A stretch of 6,386 bases of DNA from an uncultured Erysipelotrichaceae bacterium. GTDB lineage: Bacteria; Bacillota_I; Bacilli_A; Erysipelotrichales; Erysipelotrichaceae. The notes under the pieces are model-generated. The model was not told the DNA's origin, did no database searches, and worked only from the letters and a program-made list of their open reading frames with translations. This document shows, one piece after another, positions 4,807 through 6,386 of this stretch; positions within the stretch are counted from its first letter, which is position 1, and every line of letters begins with the position of its first letter. The stretch spans positions 1 to 6,386 of the forward strand of contig CADBPB010000144.1 in the NCBI GenBank assembly GCA_902796525.1. Reading direction: 5' to 3'. The translations under genes and the position numbers were made by a program.

Positions 4807-6386
4807 ATGAACAGACAGGAAGAAAAAGAAAAACTGCTGAACGCAACTTTCTCCAGAAGGAGAAGTTCTTCTAATATCTACAATGATTCCGTAGATGTCC
4901 TGAAGGACACCGAGAGCGAACTGAACCGGATCCTTCAGCAGAATCAGAAGGATATCGAAGAGATGCTGGGCTCCTACCGTTATTCGGACGAGGATCTCAA
5001 GAAACTGAAGTCTGATATCGAAAAGGATTTCAATATCACGATCGAAACGCCGGATACGGTCGTCCTGGGCAAGGCTTCCAAGGAAGTCTTCAACAATATC
5101 TACAACGATCTGTCCAACGAGATCATCGGCCAGGACGAGGCCTGCAAAGAGTTCACGATGGCCTTCCGCCGGCCGTATGTCATAGGAAGCGATCCGAAGA
5201 AGATCCGCAACAGCATCATCCTTTACGGTTCCAACGGCACGGGACGCTACCAGATGGTGACGACGATGGGCCAGCTGTTAAAGAAATACGGCCTGACCGT
5301 ATCCAACGAAGTCTTCGTGCTGGACATGTCCAGATACCAGTCCAGTTCCCAGGAGATCCTCTTCCTGCAGGACCTCTATGTCGCACTGACCGGCAAGAAC
5401 CCGATCATTCTGGTCGAGAACTTCGAAGAAGCTTCTCCGATCTTCAACCGGATGCTGACGGAACTGGTACTGAACGGCACCTGCATCCTGAACAAGCGTT
5501 ATACCTTCAAGAACAACCAGCTGATCGAATCGACCAATACGCTGTCGGGTGATGTGATCGACCATCTCAATGGCAACGACAAGATCCTGGTCTTCGTTTC
5601 CGAAAAGAACCCGACCAAGATGATGGATATCTTCGGCAAGTCGTTCATCGACAGGATCGACGACAAGGTCCAGACCAAGAAACTGGACGAAGATTCCCTG
5701 ATCCGGATCATCGTTCAGCTGATCGATTCCCTGATCCTGCGCTGCAAGAGCCAGCTGGAAATGAATGTGACGGTCGATCCGAGCGTCAACAAGTATCTCA
5801 TGAGCATCTATGAGCCGAATGACGGCAAGGATTCGATCACTCCGACGGTTTCCAAGATCTATAACGAACTGGTCGATATCGCTTTGAAGAACGACGATAT
5901 CACGGATATCCATCTGGCATATGACGAAACGCTGAAGGCTTCCTTCAATGAGCAGGTCGTCGATCTGGATGTGGTCGATGACAGCAAGGCAGAGCGCGAA
6001 GAGATCCAGAAAGAACTCGACGACATCGTCGGACTGGATTATGTCAAGAACTATCTGCTTTCGCTGGAAAACCTCCTGAAGATCAACCAGATCAGAAAAC
6101 AGAAAGGTCTCAAGACCAACGAGATCTCCAAGCATATGATCTTTACCGGCAACCCCGGCACAGGCAAGACCACGATCGCCAGGATCGTCTCGCGAATGAT
6201 GAAGGCTTGCGGCATCCTGAAGCAGGGGCAGCTGGTCGAAGTGACCAGAGCCGATCTGGTCGGCAAATATGTAGGCCATACCGCACCGCTGACGATGTCT
6301 GTCATCCAGTCGGCTTTGGGCGGCGTGCTGTTTATCGATGAAGCGTATTCTTTGTACCGGGGCAAGGACGATTCCTTCGGCCTGGA
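4807..6386 (+). CDS. Double AAA+ protein: degenerate Clp-like module plus CbbX/SpoVK-like module (3' partial)
   Basis: The first 526 residues are visible; the frame stays open to the window end. After a polar helical N-terminus (1-100) comes a ClpB-D2-like AAA+ module (about 103-310) opening with IIGQDEA (106-112). Its Walker A is altered to GSNGTGRY (141-148: Arg147 for Lys, Tyr148 for Thr/Ser), and its Walker B ends in Glu204-Asn205 instead of Asp-Glu, so it should not hydrolyse ATP, yet it keeps the Clp-type FxxxFxxRID block with Arg283 at the arginine-finger place. The second module (from about 403, DDIVGLDYVK) is CbbX/SpoVK-like and intact: Walker A GNPGTGKT (448-455), pore-loop-like GKYVGHT (486-492), and Walker B FIDEAYSL with Asp511-Glu512. 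Sensor and C-terminal parts lie beyond the window. It probably forms a ring that remodels proteins, with the XpaC gene product as membrane anchor. No SD lies at normal distance before the ATG, one base after the previous stop. Confidence 0.9.
   Translation, partial: MNRQEEKEKLLNATFSRRRSSSNIYNDSVDVLKDTESELNRILQQNQKDIEEMLGSYRYSDEDLKKLKSDIEKDFNITIETPDTVVLGKASKEVFNNIYNDLSNEIIGQDEACKEFTMAFRRPYVIGSDPKKIRNSIILYGSNGTGRYQMVTTMGQLLKKYGLTVSNEVFVLDMSRYQSSSQEILFLQDLYVALTGKNPIILVENFEEASPIFNRMLTELVLNGTCILNKRYTFKNNQLIESTNTLSGDVIDHLNGNDKILVFVSEKNPTKMMDIFGKSFIDRIDDKVQTKKLDEDSLIRIIVQLIDSLILRCKSQLEMNVTVDPSVNKYLMSIYEPNDGKDSITPTVSKIYNELVDIALKNDDITDIHLAYDETLKASFNEQVVDLDVVDDSKAEREEIQKELDDIVGLDYVKNYLLSLENLLKINQIRKQKGLKTNEISKHMIFTGNPGTGKTTIARIVSRMMKACGILKQGQLVEVTRADLVGKYVGHTAPLTMSVIQSALGGVLFIDEAYSLYRGKDDSFGL

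Noticed and set aside
5278..6279. A 333-codon open frame on the minus strand opposite the AAA+ gene
   Set aside because: Same cause as above. The plus frame holds two recognisable AAA+ modules, including an intact Walker A and B.

Overview
The window suggests a Gram-positive, Firmicutes-type chromosome. Several start codons carry a near-perfect AGGAGG Shine-Dalgarno (SD) site, coding sequence is of medium GC while the one real intergenic region is very AT-rich, and an XpaC-family gene is present, a family best known from Firmicutes. An Erysipelotrichia- or Clostridia-like gut or oral bacterium would fit, but this is an impression from composition and gene content and cannot be settled from the sequence alone. 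No rRNA, tRNA, CRISPR array, insertion sequence or attachment site was seen.

Layout. (1) Positions 1-2568, plus strand, are the end of an operon. They hold the C-terminal 82 residues of a protein with a PASTA-like fold pattern, then a MacB/FtsX-type ABC permease (265-1884), then its MacB/LolD-type ATPase (1894-2568). Spacings are short, with strong SD sites. A short perfect stem with T-runs on both strands (2575-2600) ends this operon and, from the other side, the convergent gene. (2) Positions 2618-3214, minus strand, encode a 198-residue, highly charged, all-helical protein lacking Cys, Trp, Tyr and His, of unknown function. (3) Positions 3215-3324 are an AT-rich divergent promoter region with TAAAAT/ATTTTA dyads. 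(4) Positions 3325-6386, plus strand, are a three-gene operon: an XpaC-family membrane-anchored protein, a 170-residue unrecognised helical protein, and a double AAA+ protein cut off by the window end. In the last, a ClpB-like first module has lost its Walker residues and a CbbX/SpoVK-like second module is intact.

How the genes work together. The first operon probably makes an ABC machine of the MacB mechanotransmission class acting on something at or outside the membrane, perhaps together with the PASTA-like upstream protein. The second operon looks like a membrane-tethered AAA+ remodelling complex: XpaC as anchor, the small protein as adaptor, and the double AAA+ protein as motor. XpaC genes are usually found next to telA; no telA is seen here, and the small gene plus AAA+ gene lie where it might be expected. 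The XpaC gene also appears to be transcribed from an extended -10 promoter whose predicted start leaves only about four bases before the ATG, so its mRNA may be effectively leaderless. The most promising material for novelty is this XpaC / small protein / dead-live AAA+ cassette.
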